Shown here: in pieces, positions 1 to 8,722 of the stretch
How the letters are laid out: the number at the start of each line of letters is the position of its first letter
Position numbering within the stretch: the first letter of the stretch is position 1
Position numbers and translations under genes: made by a program
Notes under the pieces: generated by a model
Told to the model about the DNA's origin: nothing
The model's database searches: none
The model's input: only the letters and a program-made list of their open reading frames with translations
Assembly (NCBI GenBank): GCA_004296805.1
Contig: SCVR01000202.1
Span: forward strand, 1 to 32,754
Reading direction: 5' to 3'
Length of the DNA: 32,754 bases
Source of the DNA: Dehalococcoidia bacterium
GTDB lineage: Bacteria; Chloroflexota; Dehalococcoidia; UBA2979

Positions 1-339
1 CCCGCGGACGATCTCCTCCGAGCCGGAGACGCCGGCGCGTGACATCTCGTCCCACATCTTCGTCATGGTCTCGCGGGAGACGTTCAGGCAGAGGTACTGC
101 ATGGAGCCGACGCCCGGCTGAGCTTCCGCAATGGAGACCCGTGCGCCCTCGGCCGGGCCGACCAGCATGATGAAGGAGTCATTCCCACCGCCGTACATCA
201 GGGCACAGAAGGACTCTGGGTCGTCTCGGTTGGGCTCGACGTAGATCGTCGTCAGGCCGAGGCGCTGGTAGAAGTCGATGGAGTCACGCAGGCTGCGGAC
301 GATGATCGCTGTGTAGCCAACTCCGTGCGCCTGCAGCAT
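1..339 (-). CDS. VOC-fold (glyoxalase/bleomycin-resistance-like) protein, C-terminus beyond window
   Basis: The minus strand is open from an ATG at 339 to the left edge (113 codons, no stop). A GGGAGG ribosome site lies just upstream. The N-terminus has the usual VOC pattern: a strand (GVGYTAIIV), then a helix containing SIDFYQRLGL, then a second strand. This is the first beta-alpha-beta unit of vicinal-oxygen-chelate enzymes, a family that includes glyoxalase I, dioxygenases and antibiotic-binding proteins. The stretch DSFIMLVGP matches the strand that often carries a metal ligand, but substrate and metal cannot be told from this part. It is divergent from the DinB-like gene at 453. Confidence 0.7.
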   Translation of the reverse strand, partial: MLQAHGVGYTAIIVRSLRDSIDFYQRLGLTTIYVEPNRDDPESFCALMYGGGNDSFIMLVGPAEGARVSIAEAQPGVGSMQYLCLNVSRETMTKMWDEMSRAGVSGSEEIVRG

Positions 340-440
340 CCGAGCCTCCCCGCCTGTCGCGCCCTCGTCCCATCAGAAGTACGCGCCGCCGCAGGGTATC
401 TGCCTGACGTGAGACACGCGATGTCGGCGCCGATGCGTCG

Positions 441-446
441 TATCAT
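441..446 (+). promoter_or_regulatory. -10 element of a probable leaderless promoter (DinB-like gene)
   Basis: TATCAT lies exactly 6 bases before the ATG at 453, so transcription would begin at or next to the start codon. No Shine-Dalgarno sequence is present. No consensus -35 is visible. The same spacing recurs at five other starts in the window. Confidence 0.5.
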
Positions 447-452
447 CACGCC

Positions 453-896
453 ATGCCTGACCTTGCCACCGCCATCGCCGAAAACGACGCCAGTCTGAGT
501 GAACTGAGGGCCCTCGTCGGCCGCCTGAGCGACGCCGACCTGACGCATACGCTGGGTGGCGGGTGGACCGTCGCGAGCGCGCTCGGCCACGTCGCATTCT
601 GGGACATGCGCGCCGCGGTGATGGCCGACCGGTGGAAACTTGCCGGTGCACCCTCCGGACTCAACATCGATGACGAGGGCGTCAACGAGGCGCTCGACCC
701 GCTGCTCCTGACCGCATCGGGCCGCGGGCTCGCCACCATGGCGCTCGCCGCCGCGCTGGCCGCCAACACGGCCATCGCCCGGCTGCAGCCGGAGTTGGCG
801 GCGCTCGGGTTCAGCGAGGGCAGTGTCTTCAACACCGGACGCCACGCGCACCGCCGTGAACACATCGAGCAGATCGAACAAGCGCTGAGGGGCTAG
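453..896 (+). CDS. DinB-like / maleylpyruvate isomerase N-terminal-fold protein
   Basis: The 147-residue protein has the features of the DinB_2/mycothiol-dependent four-helix bundle superfamily. A first histidine is in the helix GHVAFWD (about residue 46), and a C-terminal helix carries H131, H133 and H137, which would complete a metal-binding triad. Members are metal-dependent thiol S-transferases or stress proteins; the substrate here is unknown. The ATG at 453 is preferred because a TATCAT hexamer sits 6 bases upstream. The TAG stop shares the bases CTAG with the stop of the convergent MmcQ gene, a 4-base tail-to-tail overlap. Confidence 0.7.
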   Translation: MPDLATAIAENDASLSELRALVGRLSDADLTHTLGGGWTVASALGHVAFWDMRAAVMADRWKLAGAPSGLNIDDEGVNEALDPLLLTASGRGLATMALAAALAANTAIARLQPELAALGFSEGSVFNTGRHAHRREHIEQIEQALRG

Positions 897-1306
897 GCTC
901 GCTCGCCATCGGGTGGTGCGAGCGTCGCCGCGAGGCGCTTCGGCGCCATCATCATCCAGGCATCTCGGATCAGCAGGTCAATGTCCTCCCACGGCGTGCC
1001 CGCCCGGTTGAGGCGGGCCGCGACGGTGCCCTGATGGCCCACGTACGGCGGGCGGTAGAAGTGTTCCGGGGCCTCGGCGATTAGCATCTCCTGCACCCCG
1101 GGCGCGGCCTTAATCCAGATCGCCTCCTCGCCGTCACCGTGCAGGTTCACGGAGAAGGTCACGAACATCTTGCCCGCGACGAAGAAGGCGGGCTGGCTGT
1201 GGCTCGGGCGCTCCGTGACCTCCGGCAGCGCGAGGCAGAGCGCGCGGACCCGTTCGAACGGGTCGGCCGGCGGCTTCGGCGTGGGGCGATTGCGCGCTGC
1301 CGGCAT
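893..1306 (-). CDS. MmcQ/YjbR family protein
   Basis: The 137-residue protein fits the MmcQ/YjbR (CyaY-like fold) family: ALCLALPEVTERPSHSQPAF, a strand pair around KMFVTFSVNLHGDGEEAIWIKA, and a C-terminal helix (DIDLLIRDAWMMMAPKRL). Family members are small cytoplasmic proteins with double-wing DNA-binding similarity but no settled function. The frame stays open to an upstream ATG at 1363, but that would run into the valS leader. The ATG at 1306 has GAGAGGAG about 9 bases upstream and gives the usual family N-terminus. It is divergent from the valS leader by only about 50 bases. Confidence 0.8.
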   Translation of the reverse strand: MPAARNRPTPKPPADPFERVRALCLALPEVTERPSHSQPAFFVAGKMFVTFSVNLHGDGEEAIWIKAAPGVQEMLIAEAPEHFYRPPYVGHQGTVAARLNRAGTPWEDIDLLIRDAWMMMAPKRLAATLAPPDGERA

Positions 1307-1343
1307 CGGGGTCGCTCCTCTCGCACGGCGTGCGGCGAGCCTG

Positions 1344-1349
1344 TACGAT
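1344..1349 (+). promoter_or_regulatory. -10 element of the valS leader promoter (leaderless)
   Basis: TACGAT lies 6 bases before the GTG at 1356 and places the transcription start on or beside that codon. The same hexamer with 6-7 base spacing precedes the starts at 8723 and 13266. No clear -35 hexamer is visible. Confidence 0.5.
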
Positions 1350-1355
1350 CCAAAG

Positions 1356-1421
1356 GTGAACACGAAGCACGAGCCCGCCCTCGTACCGTCCGTAGCCCTC
1401 GTACTCGTAGTAGTACGGTAG
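1356..1421 (+). CDS. Valine-rich leader peptide of valS (21 residues)
   Basis: GTG at 1356 opens a 21-codon frame ending in TAG at 1419-1421: MNTKHEPALVPSVALVLVVVR. After the start, all six valine codons are GTA (codons 10, 13, 16, 18, 19, 20), although the genome strongly prefers GTC and GTG, as the neighbouring valS shows. The run of three GTA codons ends just before the stop, and a long hairpin begins at the stop codon, followed by an intrinsic terminator before valS. Classic amino-acid attenuators (trp, his, pheST, ilv) put codons for the regulated amino acid in this place. I infer that ribosome stalling at GTA when tRNA-Val is uncharged raises valS transcription. The frame might be a chance ORF, but the codon bias argues against it. 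Confidence 0.6.
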   Translation: MNTKHEPALVPSVALVLVVVR

Positions 1422-1459
1422 CGGCAGCGCGGCCCGGATCGGGCCCGTCCGCTGCCGCT
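1420..1459 (+). promoter_or_regulatory. Long hairpin in valS leader RNA
   Basis: AGCGGCAGCG (1420-1429) pairs perfectly with CGCTGCCGCT (1450-1459). The interior forms a further GGCCCG/CGGGCC stem (1431-1436 with 1440-1445). The left arm begins at the stop codon of the leader peptide, so a ribosome stalled on the last GTA codons would cover it. I could not identify by eye a mutually exclusive antiterminator pairing with the terminator arms. Confidence 0.6.
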
Positions 1460-1460
1460 C

Positions 1461-1490
1461 AGCCCCGCCGGTGCGGGGCTTCTTGTTTCT
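1461..1490 (+). terminator. Intrinsic terminator (attenuator) upstream of valS
   Basis: AGCCCCGC (1461-1468), loop CGGT, GCGGGGCT (1473-1480), followed directly by TCTTGTTTCT. The 8-bp GC-rich stem with a T-rich tail lies 28 bases before the valS ATG and on the same strand. No other gene ends upstream that it could serve, so its natural role is premature termination of the valS transcript. Confidence 0.65.
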
Positions 1491-1517
1491 CAGCCGCCTG
1501 AACCCTGTGAGGCCTCG

Positions 1518-4208
<2,691 letters not shown>

Positions 4209-4211
4209 GGG

Positions 4212-4766
4212 CTAGCGCGCACGCGATGCCGTCGCCAGCAACTCCCGCGCCTCGCGCGGCGTCCGGAGCACGATCACGTTGGCGTGATGCGGGATCGAGG
4301 CGAGCGCCTGGGCGGTGCGGCGCCGGGTGCGACGCCACGCGGTGATGCCCCAGAGCAGCATCGAGTCCTTCGAGAAGAACGTCTGGCGCAGCGACTCGTG
4401 GTTGCCGTTCCAGAGCGGGGCGCCTAGGAGCGACCGCCAGATGGTGCGTGAGGCGAGCCGCCAGTACACGACGTGGAACGGCAGCCGCAGCCAGATCGCC
4501 GTGTCCGCCTGCGGCAGGATGAGGTCACGTACCGCTCCATAGTTGCCGTCGCAGATCCAGCCCTCCGGCGAGGCGTCGAGCGCGGCCTGGACCTGGACGC
4601 GGAAGTCCTCGTCCGTGCGGTCCTCCCAGTTCGGGCGGTAGTGGACGATCGCATCGAGCTCGATGAACGGGATACCGAGGCGCTCGCCCAGCGCGCGGCC
4701 GAGCGTCGTCTTACCGGAGCCGGAGTTGCCGTAGATCGCGATGCGCCGTCCGATGTCGTACGGCAT
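4212..4766 (-). CDS. P-loop kinase, adenylate-kinase/topology-modulation (FlaR-like) family
   Basis: The 184-residue protein begins with a Walker A motif (IYGNSGSGKTTLGRALG) and continues with GIPFIELDAIVHYRPNWE and WICDGNYG. This is the pattern of small adenylate-kinase-like ATPases often named topology modulation or FlaR proteins. The later segment (LRLPFHVVYWRLASRT) is the usual lid region. The phosphate acceptor is not known; shikimate kinase and AAA ATPase are common misnamings. Its ATG lies 2 bases after the stop of the inositol monophosphatase gene, so the two are almost surely one transcript. Confidence 0.75.
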   Translation of the reverse strand: MPYDIGRRIAIYGNSGSGKTTLGRALGERLGIPFIELDAIVHYRPNWEDRTDEDFRVQVQAALDASPEGWICDGNYGAVRDLILPQADTAIWLRLPFHVVYWRLASRTIWRSLLGAPLWNGNHESLRQTFFSKDSMLLWGITAWRRTRRRTAQALASIPHHANVIVLRTPREARELLATASRAR

Positions 4767-4768
4767 GG

Positions 4769-5602
4769 TTAGTCCTCAGCGGCGCGTGCGGCTTCGACGA
4801 TGAGCGACCGGAACGCGTCTGCGACGCCGGGCGCCGCGGCGATCCACGTGTCGATGGCCCATGCGCCCTCGGGCAGTACGGGTGGGTGCAGCGCCTCCGC
4901 CATGCCACCCGCCTCGCGCACGATCAGCGAGCCAGCCGCGGCGTCCCACCAGTGCGGGCCGCGTTCGTAGTACGCCTCCAGCCGTCCGCAGGCGACGGAG
5001 CAGAGTTCGAGGGCAGCCGAGCCCTCGCGCCGGATGTCGCGCACGACATCGATGATCCGCCCCAGCATCCGGCCCTGCCGCCGGCGATGTTCCGGCATGT
5101 AGTCGAACCCCGTGCCCACGAGCGCGCGGTCGAGGCTCGCGACGTCTGAGGTGTGGATGCGCGTGTCATTCAGCCACGCCCCACCACCAAGCCACGCGTG
5201 GAACGTCTCGCCTCGTTGCGGGTCGACGACGGCACCCGCGACCGGCTGGCCATTGATCTCCGCAGCGATCGAGACGGCGAAGTCGCCGCGCCGGTAGAGG
5301 TAGTTCACGGTGCCATCGAGCGGGTCGATCACCCAGCGGACGCCCGAGGTGCCGTCGCGACTCGCGCCCTCCTCGCCCATCAGCCCGTCGTCCGGCCGCG
5401 CCACCAATAGACGCCCAACGATCAGCGTCTCCGAGGCGCGGTCCATCTCCGTGACCGCGTCGGTCGGCGAGGTCTTCGAATCGATGGACCGGACGCCATG
5501 CAGGTTCGTGAGCAGCAGCGCCGCGGCCTCCTCGGCGACGGACACGGCGAGATCGTGGAGCGCCCGGTATTCGGCGGGGGTGGCGGGTGTTGGGGTCGAC
5601 AT
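4769..5602 (-). CDS. Inositol monophosphatase family protein
   Basis: The 277-residue protein carries the FIG-superfamily metal site: GEEG (76-79), WVIDPLDGTVNY (90-101) and WWDAAAG (219 onward). These bind the catalytic Mg2+ ions. Family members dephosphorylate inositol-1-phosphate, histidinol phosphate, fructose-1,6-bisphosphate or PAP, and the exact substrate cannot be fixed here. The frame extends 12 codons upstream, but the ATG at 5602 is chosen because TACTGT sits exactly 6 bases before it and there is no Shine-Dalgarno site, matching the leaderless pattern. It is divergent from the SDR gene and followed at 2 bases by the kinase. Confidence 0.88.
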   Translation of the reverse strand: MSTPTPATPAEYRALHDLAVSVAEEAAALLLTNLHGVRSIDSKTSPTDAVTEMDRASETLIVGRLLVARPDDGLMGEEGASRDGTSGVRWVIDPLDGTVNYLYRRGDFAVSIAAEINGQPVAGAVVDPQRGETFHAWLGGGAWLNDTRIHTSDVASLDRALVGTGFDYMPEHRRRQGRMLGRIIDVVRDIRREGSAALELCSVACGRLEAYYERGPHWWDAAAGSLIVREAGGMAEALHPPVLPEGAWAIDTWIAAAPGVADAFRSLIVEAARAAED

Positions 5603-5608
5603 GATCGG

Positions 5609-5614
5609 ACAGTA
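5609..5614 (-). promoter_or_regulatory. -10 element, leaderless promoter of inositol monophosphatase gene
   Basis: On the minus strand TACTGT is followed by 6 bases and the ATG at 5602. A weak -35 (TGTACG) lies 17 bases upstream. Confidence 0.5.
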
Positions 5615-5657
5615 TGCGCCGCGCCTCGCCTCGTACACACGCGACTCGCAGCACCGC

Positions 5658-5663
5658 TACTCT
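5658..5663 (+). promoter_or_regulatory. Possible -10 element of the SDR gene
   Basis: TACTCT lies 43 bases upstream of the SDR start, in the divergent spacer with the phosphatase promoter. It would leave a leader of about 37 bases containing the gene's GAGGAG site. No convincing -35 is visible. Confidence 0.3.
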
Positions 5664-5706
5664 CCACCGGCGACACACAGGATCGCTTGCACCCGAGGAG
5701 TCCCCC

Positions 5707-6474
5707 ATGCCAGCAGCAGCACCCAACCTCAGCGGCCGGAACGCTTTCGTCACCGGTGGCAGCCGAGGCATCGGCCGCGCAATCGCTCTCGCGCTCGCGG
5801 CAGCCGGCGCCAACGTCGCGGTGAACTACACCCGCCACCCGGACGAGGCGAATGCAGTCGTCGCCGAGGTGCAGAAGCTGGGCCGTAAGGCCGCCGCCTA
5901 CCAGGGTGACGTTTCCGACTACGCCTCCTGCGAGGCGATGGTCGCGAAGGCGCTCGGCGAGTTCGGCAATTTCTCGATCCTGGTGAACAACGCCGGGATC
6001 GCCTCCCGCGGCAACTCCGTTGTGGACACGGACCCGGAGGAGATGCGACGCGTCGTCTCCACGCACGCCTTTGGCTCCTTCTACATGAGCCAGCTGCTGG
6101 TGCCGCAGATGCGTCAGCAGCCACGCGGCGACATCGTGATGATCTCGTCCGGCGCGGCGACCGGCCTCGCCGCCCGCGGCGGCCCGTACAACATGGCCAA
6201 GACGGCGATGGAAGCCGTGGCGTTCACGCTGGCGAAGGAAGAGCGCGCGAACGGCATCCACGTCAACGTCGTCGCCCCCGGCCTCGTGGAGACGGACATG
6301 GGCGAACGGCTGATGAAAGCGCGCGGGGCGGACATCAAGGCGATGGCGGCAAACTCGCCGTTCGGGCGGGTGTGCCAGCCGGAGGACATCGCGGACGCCG
6401 TGCTGTTCCTCTGCTCCGACGCCGCCGGGTACATCACGAACCAGCGCATCCCCGTGAACGGCGGCGGCTTCTAG
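5707..6474 (+). CDS. SDR family oxidoreductase (FabG-like)
   Basis: The 255-residue classical short-chain dehydrogenase/reductase has the cofactor motif TGGSRGIG (16-23), NNAG, a catalytic serine in MISSGAA, and YxxxK (Y161, K165). The closing PGLVETDMGERL and the C-terminal VNGGGF are FabG-like. It would reduce a carbonyl or oxidise an alcohol with NAD(P)H; the lone context gives no substrate. The frame is open 31 codons further up, but ATG 5707 is preceded by GAGGAG at a normal distance and gives the family N-terminus. The stop shares CTAG with the stop of the convergent gene. Confidence 0.9.
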   Translation: MPAAAPNLSGRNAFVTGGSRGIGRAIALALAAAGANVAVNYTRHPDEANAVVAEVQKLGRKAAAYQGDVSDYASCEAMVAKALGEFGNFSILVNNAGIASRGNSVVDTDPEEMRRVVSTHAFGSFYMSQLLVPQMRQQPRGDIVMISSGAATGLAARGGPYNMAKTAMEAVAFTLAKEERANGIHVNVVAPGLVETDMGERLMKARGADIKAMAANSPFGRVCQPEDIADAVLFLCSDAAGYITNQRIPVNGGGF

Positions 6475-7229
6475 CCGTCCACGTCCTCGCCCCATTTGCG
6501 GTCCAGGGGACGCCAGAGACGCCGGTCATCGGGTGACTGCGAGCAACGGACGACGGACTTGCCGCCCTCCAGTCGAGGGCGGATCCAGCCGAACGTGTCG
6601 ATGCGGTCGTCGCGGTCGATCGGCTCACCCGCCTCGCTGATGATGAGGTCGATGTCGGTGCGCTCACGCATCTGGCCGGCAGTGACGACGCCCTCGAGTT
6701 CGCGGATGCCGCGCAGGTCGATGAACCGGCCGTCCGCCCCGCCTGCGCGGAGCCCGGCCGCCGCCAACGCGCCGACGGCGCCGCGACGGTCGCGGCCGAG
6801 GGCGCGGAGCGAGACGTTCGCCTCGTTGGAGAACGTCATCGCCCACTCGAGACGCATGATTTCGGTCTGGCAGCGGCGCCCGAACGCAAGCACGTGCGGC
6901 AGGTCCGCGTGCCGCCCCATGATCGAGAGGCCGGGGTCGCTCCCCTTCGCGGCCGCCTTCCGCAGGTAGGCGACGAGGTCGTCCTCCAGGTCGAGGACGG
7001 AGCGGTCCGTCTCGATGCCGAGGGCATAGCAATAGTTGTGGCCCGTGTCCTTGATCTTGTCGGTGCGCATCAACTCATGGCGGGTGACCCCGAGCGAGGA
7101 TCCCCAACCCTCGTGGGCCACGTAGACGGCGAGGGCGCGCGCGAGGTCACCGGTGCCGGGCGACCCCTCAATGTCGGTGTCGTCCAGTCCGATGATGAAC
7201 TGCTCGCGGATGGATCCGTCCTGGGTCAC
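6471..7229 (-). CDS. TiaS-like protein with IGxDDTD N-terminus, function unknown
   Basis: The 252-residue protein starts with FIIGLDDTDIEGSPGTGDLA. This recalls the IGIDDTDS motif of the kinase-like domain in archaeal TiaS, the enzyme that puts agmatine on tRNA-Ile2. The later segment RHELMRTDKIKDTGHNYCYA also resembles the TiaS core. The OB-fold and zinc-ribbon regions of archaeal TiaS are absent; the C-terminus (ISEAGEPIDRDDRIDTFGWI) matches nothing I know. A distant NTP-dependent enzyme is a fair guess, not a demonstrated role. The GTG at 7229 has GAGGGAGGG upstream and a TAGACT -10 about 30 bases upstream. It overlaps the SDR stop by 4 bases. Confidence 0.5.
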   Translation of the reverse strand: MTQDGSIREQFIIGLDDTDIEGSPGTGDLARALAVYVAHEGWGSSLGVTRHELMRTDKIKDTGHNYCYALGIETDRSVLDLEDDLVAYLRKAAAKGSDPGLSIMGRHADLPHVLAFGRRCQTEIMRLEWAMTFSNEANVSLRALGRDRRGAVGALAAAGLRAGGADGRFIDLRGIRELEGVVTAGQMRERTDIDLIISEAGEPIDRDDRIDTFGWIRPRLEGGKSVVRCSQSPDDRRLWRPLDRKWGEDVDG

Positions 7230-7295
7230 AGCGCGCCCTCCCTCACCTCGGCTGCCCGAGTCTAACGAGGCTGCCCGGCTGGCTCACCCTCAGGG

Positions 7296-7655
7296 CTATC
7301 GCCCCAGGGCATCCAACCGCTCGTCGGACATCCCGAAGTGATGGGCGACCTCGTGATGGACGGTCCGCCGAACCTCGGCCGCCATCTGGGACGGGGCAAA
7401 CGCCCGTTCGTGCGGCCCCTGGAAGATGACGATGCGATCCGGGAGCATCATCCCGTAGTCGCCACGCTCCGTGAGCGGTGTGCCGGTGTACAGGCCGAAC
7501 AGGTCGTCCTCCAGCCCCACGTCACCCGCGAGGCGGTCGGCGTCGGTCGGCTCCCGCCGCACCATGACCTCGACGTTGTCCATCTGGGCGGTGAACTCGG
7601 GCGGGAGCGCCAGCATGGCGCGCCGGACGAGGCGTCGGAAGCGATCACGGTCCAT
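7296..7655 (-). CDS. Small zincin-like metallopeptidase family protein
   Basis: The 119-residue protein ends with HHEVAHHFGMSDERL, giving HExxHxxGxxD with H101, E102, H105 and D111. This is the minimal zinc-peptidase signature of the DUF1025/Zincin_1 family, whose members are about this size and cytoplasmic. No signal peptide or membrane segment is present. Whether the family is proteolytic is not well established. ATG 7655 is supported by TAGACT 6 bases upstream and lacks a Shine-Dalgarno site. Confidence 0.82.
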   Translation of the reverse strand: MDRDRFRRLVRRAMLALPPEFTAQMDNVEVMVRREPTDADRLAGDVGLEDDLFGLYTGTPLTERGDYGMMLPDRIVIFQGPHERAFAPSQMAAEVRRTVHHEVAHHFGMSDERLDALGR

Positions 7656-7661
7656 CCGGCG

Positions 7662-7667
7662 AGTCTA
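7662..7667 (-). promoter_or_regulatory. -10 element, leaderless promoter of the zincin gene
   Basis: TAGACT on the minus strand lies 6 bases before the ATG at 7655. The same TAGACT hexamer is found at 7264-7259 ahead of the TiaS-like gene, there with a leader of about 23 bases. Confidence 0.5.
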
Positions 7668-7712
7668 CCGGCGGCTCCCTCAGGCGTCCCTGCACCCGTC
7701 CAATGAGGCGCG

Positions 7713-7731
7713 ATCGGTAATGCATCGGTAA
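7713..7731 (+). repeat. Paired direct repeat ATCGGTAA, 11-base period
   Basis: ATCGGTAA occurs at 7713-7720 and again at 7724-7731, start to start 11 bases, about one helical turn. It lies in the spacer between the divergent zincin gene and the unknown gene at 7831, where a tandem operator could sit. A possible -10 for the rightward gene (GATAGT, 7771-7776) is downstream. Confidence 0.4.
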
Positions 7732-7830
7732 ACGGGGTGGGCCGGGGGTAAGGAGGCCGTCAGACCCGCCGATAGTGGGCATGAGGGTTTCTCCGTAAGG
7801 ACGACCCCGATGCGGGAGAGGAGGCGGAGC

Positions 7831-8274
7831 ATGCTCGGATCGCGACGACGTCCCACCACCCCGCTCCGAGACCGCATTGAGGCATCGATCCGCGAAGGCG
7901 TCGGCCTCAGCAAGCAGGAATGGCTCCTCGCGGCCCCGCTCCGGCCCGGTGACATGGACACACTTGCCGACGCCGTCATCGAGTGGAGCCGTGTCCGCGC
8001 GGGGGAGATGCGGCGTCCGCACGGCATTGACCAGTGCGCGCTGGCCCTCGCCTGTGCACACCCGGGCGGCGCCCCGCTGGCCTCGACCACCTTTGGCGTG
8101 TTCCGCCCGATCGACCTGTACGCGGACGGCGGCATCCCTGAGCGGGTGACTGCGTTCCTTGAGGGACTGTCGCTCCCGGCCCTCAACGAGCCCGGGGAAC
8201 CGATCCGCTTCGCGGCGGCGCTGTTCTCCTGGGGCGATGTCGCCCGAGCGACCCTCTACGCCGACGACGAGTAG
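7831..8274 (+). CDS. Hypothetical protein, 147 residues
   Basis: I do not recognise this protein. It has a basic N-terminus (MLGSRRRPTTPLRDRIEASI), no signal peptide or membrane helix, and is predicted soluble with mixed helix and strand. Segments such as DMDTLADAVIEWSRVRAGEM look helical. An in-frame ATG lies at 7810, but the ATG at 7831 has an excellent AGGAGG site about 7 bases upstream, so it is preferred. GC-rich third positions support real coding. It stands alone between divergent and convergent neighbours. Confidence 0.75.
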   Translation: MLGSRRRPTTPLRDRIEASIREGVGLSKQEWLLAAPLRPGDMDTLADAVIEWSRVRAGEMRRPHGIDQCALALACAHPGGAPLASTTFGVFRPIDLYADGGIPERVTAFLEGLSLPALNEPGEPIRFAAALFSWGDVARATLYADDE

Positions 8275-8300
8275 TCGCGACGAGACAGTCGCGACGAGGC
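8273..8300 (+). repeat. 14-base tandem duplication at the stop codon of the preceding gene
   Basis: AGTCGCGACGAGAC (8273-8286) is followed at once by AGTCGCGACGAGGC (8287-8300), 13 of 14 identical. The first copy begins inside the TAG stop. It looks like a simple slippage duplication; no role is suggested. Confidence 0.6.
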
Positions 8301-8352
8301 TGCGGAGTCCGTGGGTGTCGGGTCTGGCAGAGCCGCCTGTTGTGAAGTCGGC

Positions 8353-8568
8353 CTAGTCGCGCAGTGCGGCCATTGCGATGGTCTCGGCCAGGCGCTGGAT
8401 GGGGCCACCCTCCACACCGAGGGCTTCGCACATCTGCACGAGTTCTGTCAGTTGCAGGGGACGGTGGTTCGGCGCGCCGGTGATGCGCATCGCCCGAGAC
8501 ACCAGCGCACGCGCGTCCGAGGTCGAGGTGACCTGGGTCAGCGCCTGGAGCAGATCGTCGGTCGTCAT
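8353..8568 (-). CDS. Small hypothetical protein, 71 residues
   Basis: The frame codes for a compact, probably all-helical protein (TTDDLLQALTQVTSTSDARA, then LTELVQMCEALGVEGGP). It has no signal or membrane segment. Third positions are strongly GC-rich and the composition is balanced, unlike the Arg/Ala-heavy antisense shadows common here, so I take it as real. A GAGGGA site is about 10 bases before the ATG. No family is recognised. Confidence 0.6.
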   Translation of the reverse strand: MTTDDLLQALTQVTSTSDARALVSRAMRITGAPNHRPLQLTELVQMCEALGVEGGPIQRLAETIAMAALRD

Positions 8569-8710
8569 CGTGAGGTTCCCTCGGAGGACGCTGGGTGAAC
8601 TCCGCCTAGGGCCATCCTCGGCAGGTTCGCAGGCCGTGCTTCTCCGGAAAACCCCTCGATCGGCCGTCCTGCTCGCGTCCGCCGAGCGTGAGGTTGGGAG
8701 GCTGCCCGTC

Positions 8711-8716
8711 TACGAT
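8711..8716 (+). promoter_or_regulatory. -10 element, leaderless promoter of the lipoprotein gene
   Basis: TACGAT is followed by 6 bases and ATG 8723. The spacer GGGTAG is too close to the start to act as a normal ribosome site, so a leaderless transcript is likely. Confidence 0.5.
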
Positions 8717-8722
8717 GGGTAG

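Noticed and set aside
1364-1517. T-box riboswitch upstream of valS
   Set aside because: No T-box consensus (AGGGTGGNACCGCG) or specifier-loop layout; the valine leader peptide explains the region better.
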